DNA of 6,500 nucleotides from DATJGR01 sp035494855. GTDB taxonomy: Bacteria; Pseudomonadota; Gammaproteobacteria; Pseudomonadales; Azotimanducaceae. Shown piece by piece: positions 6,333-6,500 of the stretch (the stretch's first letter is position 1; every line of letters begins with the position of its first letter). Location of the stretch: the NCBI GenBank assembly GCA_035494855.1, contig DATJGR010000121.1, positions 1 to 6,500 of the forward strand. The letters are read 5' to 3'. The translations under genes and the position numbers were made by a program. The notes under the pieces are model-generated. The model had not been told where the DNA came from, searched no databases, and saw only the letters and a program-made list of their open reading frames with translations.

Positions 6333-6500
6333 TCAGTCTCCGAGCGTGGCGACGAGCAACGCCTTGATCGTGTGCAAGCGGTTCTCCGCCTGCTCGAACG
6401 CAACGTTCGCTTCCGACTCGAACACGTCGTTGGTCACTTCCACGCCGTTCGTCAGCCCATAGTCTTCGCCGATCTGTTTGCCGATCGTGGTTTCCATATC
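6333..6500 (-). CDS. arcB: Ornithine carbamoyltransferase, catabolic type, C-terminal fragment
   Basis: Only the last 55 residues are in the window; the rest lies beyond the right edge. The frame is open to 6500 and ends in TGA at 6335-6333. The peptide contains VEVTNDVFESEANVAFEQAE (20-39), then NRLHTIKALLVATLGD to the end. This matches my recollection of the C-terminus of catabolic ArcB-type ornithine carbamoyltransferases (FES near VF, ENR-HTIKA-VATLG), rather than the shorter ends of typical anabolic ArgF proteins. In the ADI pathway the enzyme phosphorolyses citrulline to ornithine and carbamoyl phosphate, which the next gene's product uses. It lies 2 nt upstream of the carbamate kinase start, so the two are in one operon. 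Catabolic versus anabolic use rests on this short tail plus the arcC neighbour. Confidence 0.88.
   Translation of the reverse strand, partial: DMETTIGKQIGEDYGLTNGVEVTNDVFESEANVAFEQAENRLHTIKALLVATLGD
6337..6341 (-). promoter_or_regulatory. arcC: Ribosome binding site of carbamate kinase
   Basis: GGAGA lies on the minus strand 6 nt before ATG at 6330, inside the last two sense codons (Gly-Asp) of the upstream gene. A ribosome finishing the upstream gene would cover this site, consistent with coupled expression of the two enzymes. Confidence 0.65.

Noticed and set aside
5806..6462. A 218-codon open frame on the plus strand
   Set aside because: It lies opposite carbamate kinase and the ornithine carbamoyltransferase end, both certain by motif. 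The product has low-quality Arg/His-rich composition.

Overview
The window is a dense, GC-rich (roughly 60% by eye), intron-free bacterial segment. Short gaps, ATGA/GTGA start-stop overlaps and protein families typical of Proteobacteria suggest a chromosomal region of a proteobacterium, probably beta or gamma. No mobile element, rRNA, tRNA or CRISPR array is visible. The species cannot be named from this sequence alone.

There are two minus-strand transcription units separated by one plus-strand regulator. Right unit (6500 down to 4091): the C-terminal end of a catabolic-type ornithine carbamoyltransferase (arcB-like), a complete carbamate kinase (arcC), and an AdiC-like APC-family amino acid antiporter. 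The gaps are 2 nt and a 4-nt ATGA overlap. This is the lower half of an arginine deiminase (ADI) pathway: citrulline + Pi gives ornithine + carbamoyl phosphate, carbamoyl phosphate + ADP gives ATP, and the antiporter probably exchanges arginine for ornithine. An arginine deiminase gene, if present nearby, would lie beyond position 6500.

Middle: a 350-aa AraC-family regulator (2925-3977, plus strand) with an N-terminal Arabinose_bd/OruR-type domain. It converges on the ADI unit across a 113-bp gap and diverges from the left unit across a 106-bp gap that carries several inverted repeats.

Left unit (2818 down to 1): a 93-aa uncharacterised helical protein, then a SulP anion transporter with a STAS domain and a TTG start, then a polyphosphate kinase 2 (PPK2) whose GTG start overlaps the SulP stop by 4 nt. 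The PPK2 lacks only its extreme C-terminus, which runs off the left edge.

The common theme is energy salvage. Carbamate kinase makes ATP from carbamoyl phosphate, and PPK2 moves phosphate between polyphosphate and nucleotides. I found no clear unprecedented system. The most interesting candidates are the coupled small-protein/SulP/PPK2 operon, and the AraC regulator placed between this operon and the ADI genes.
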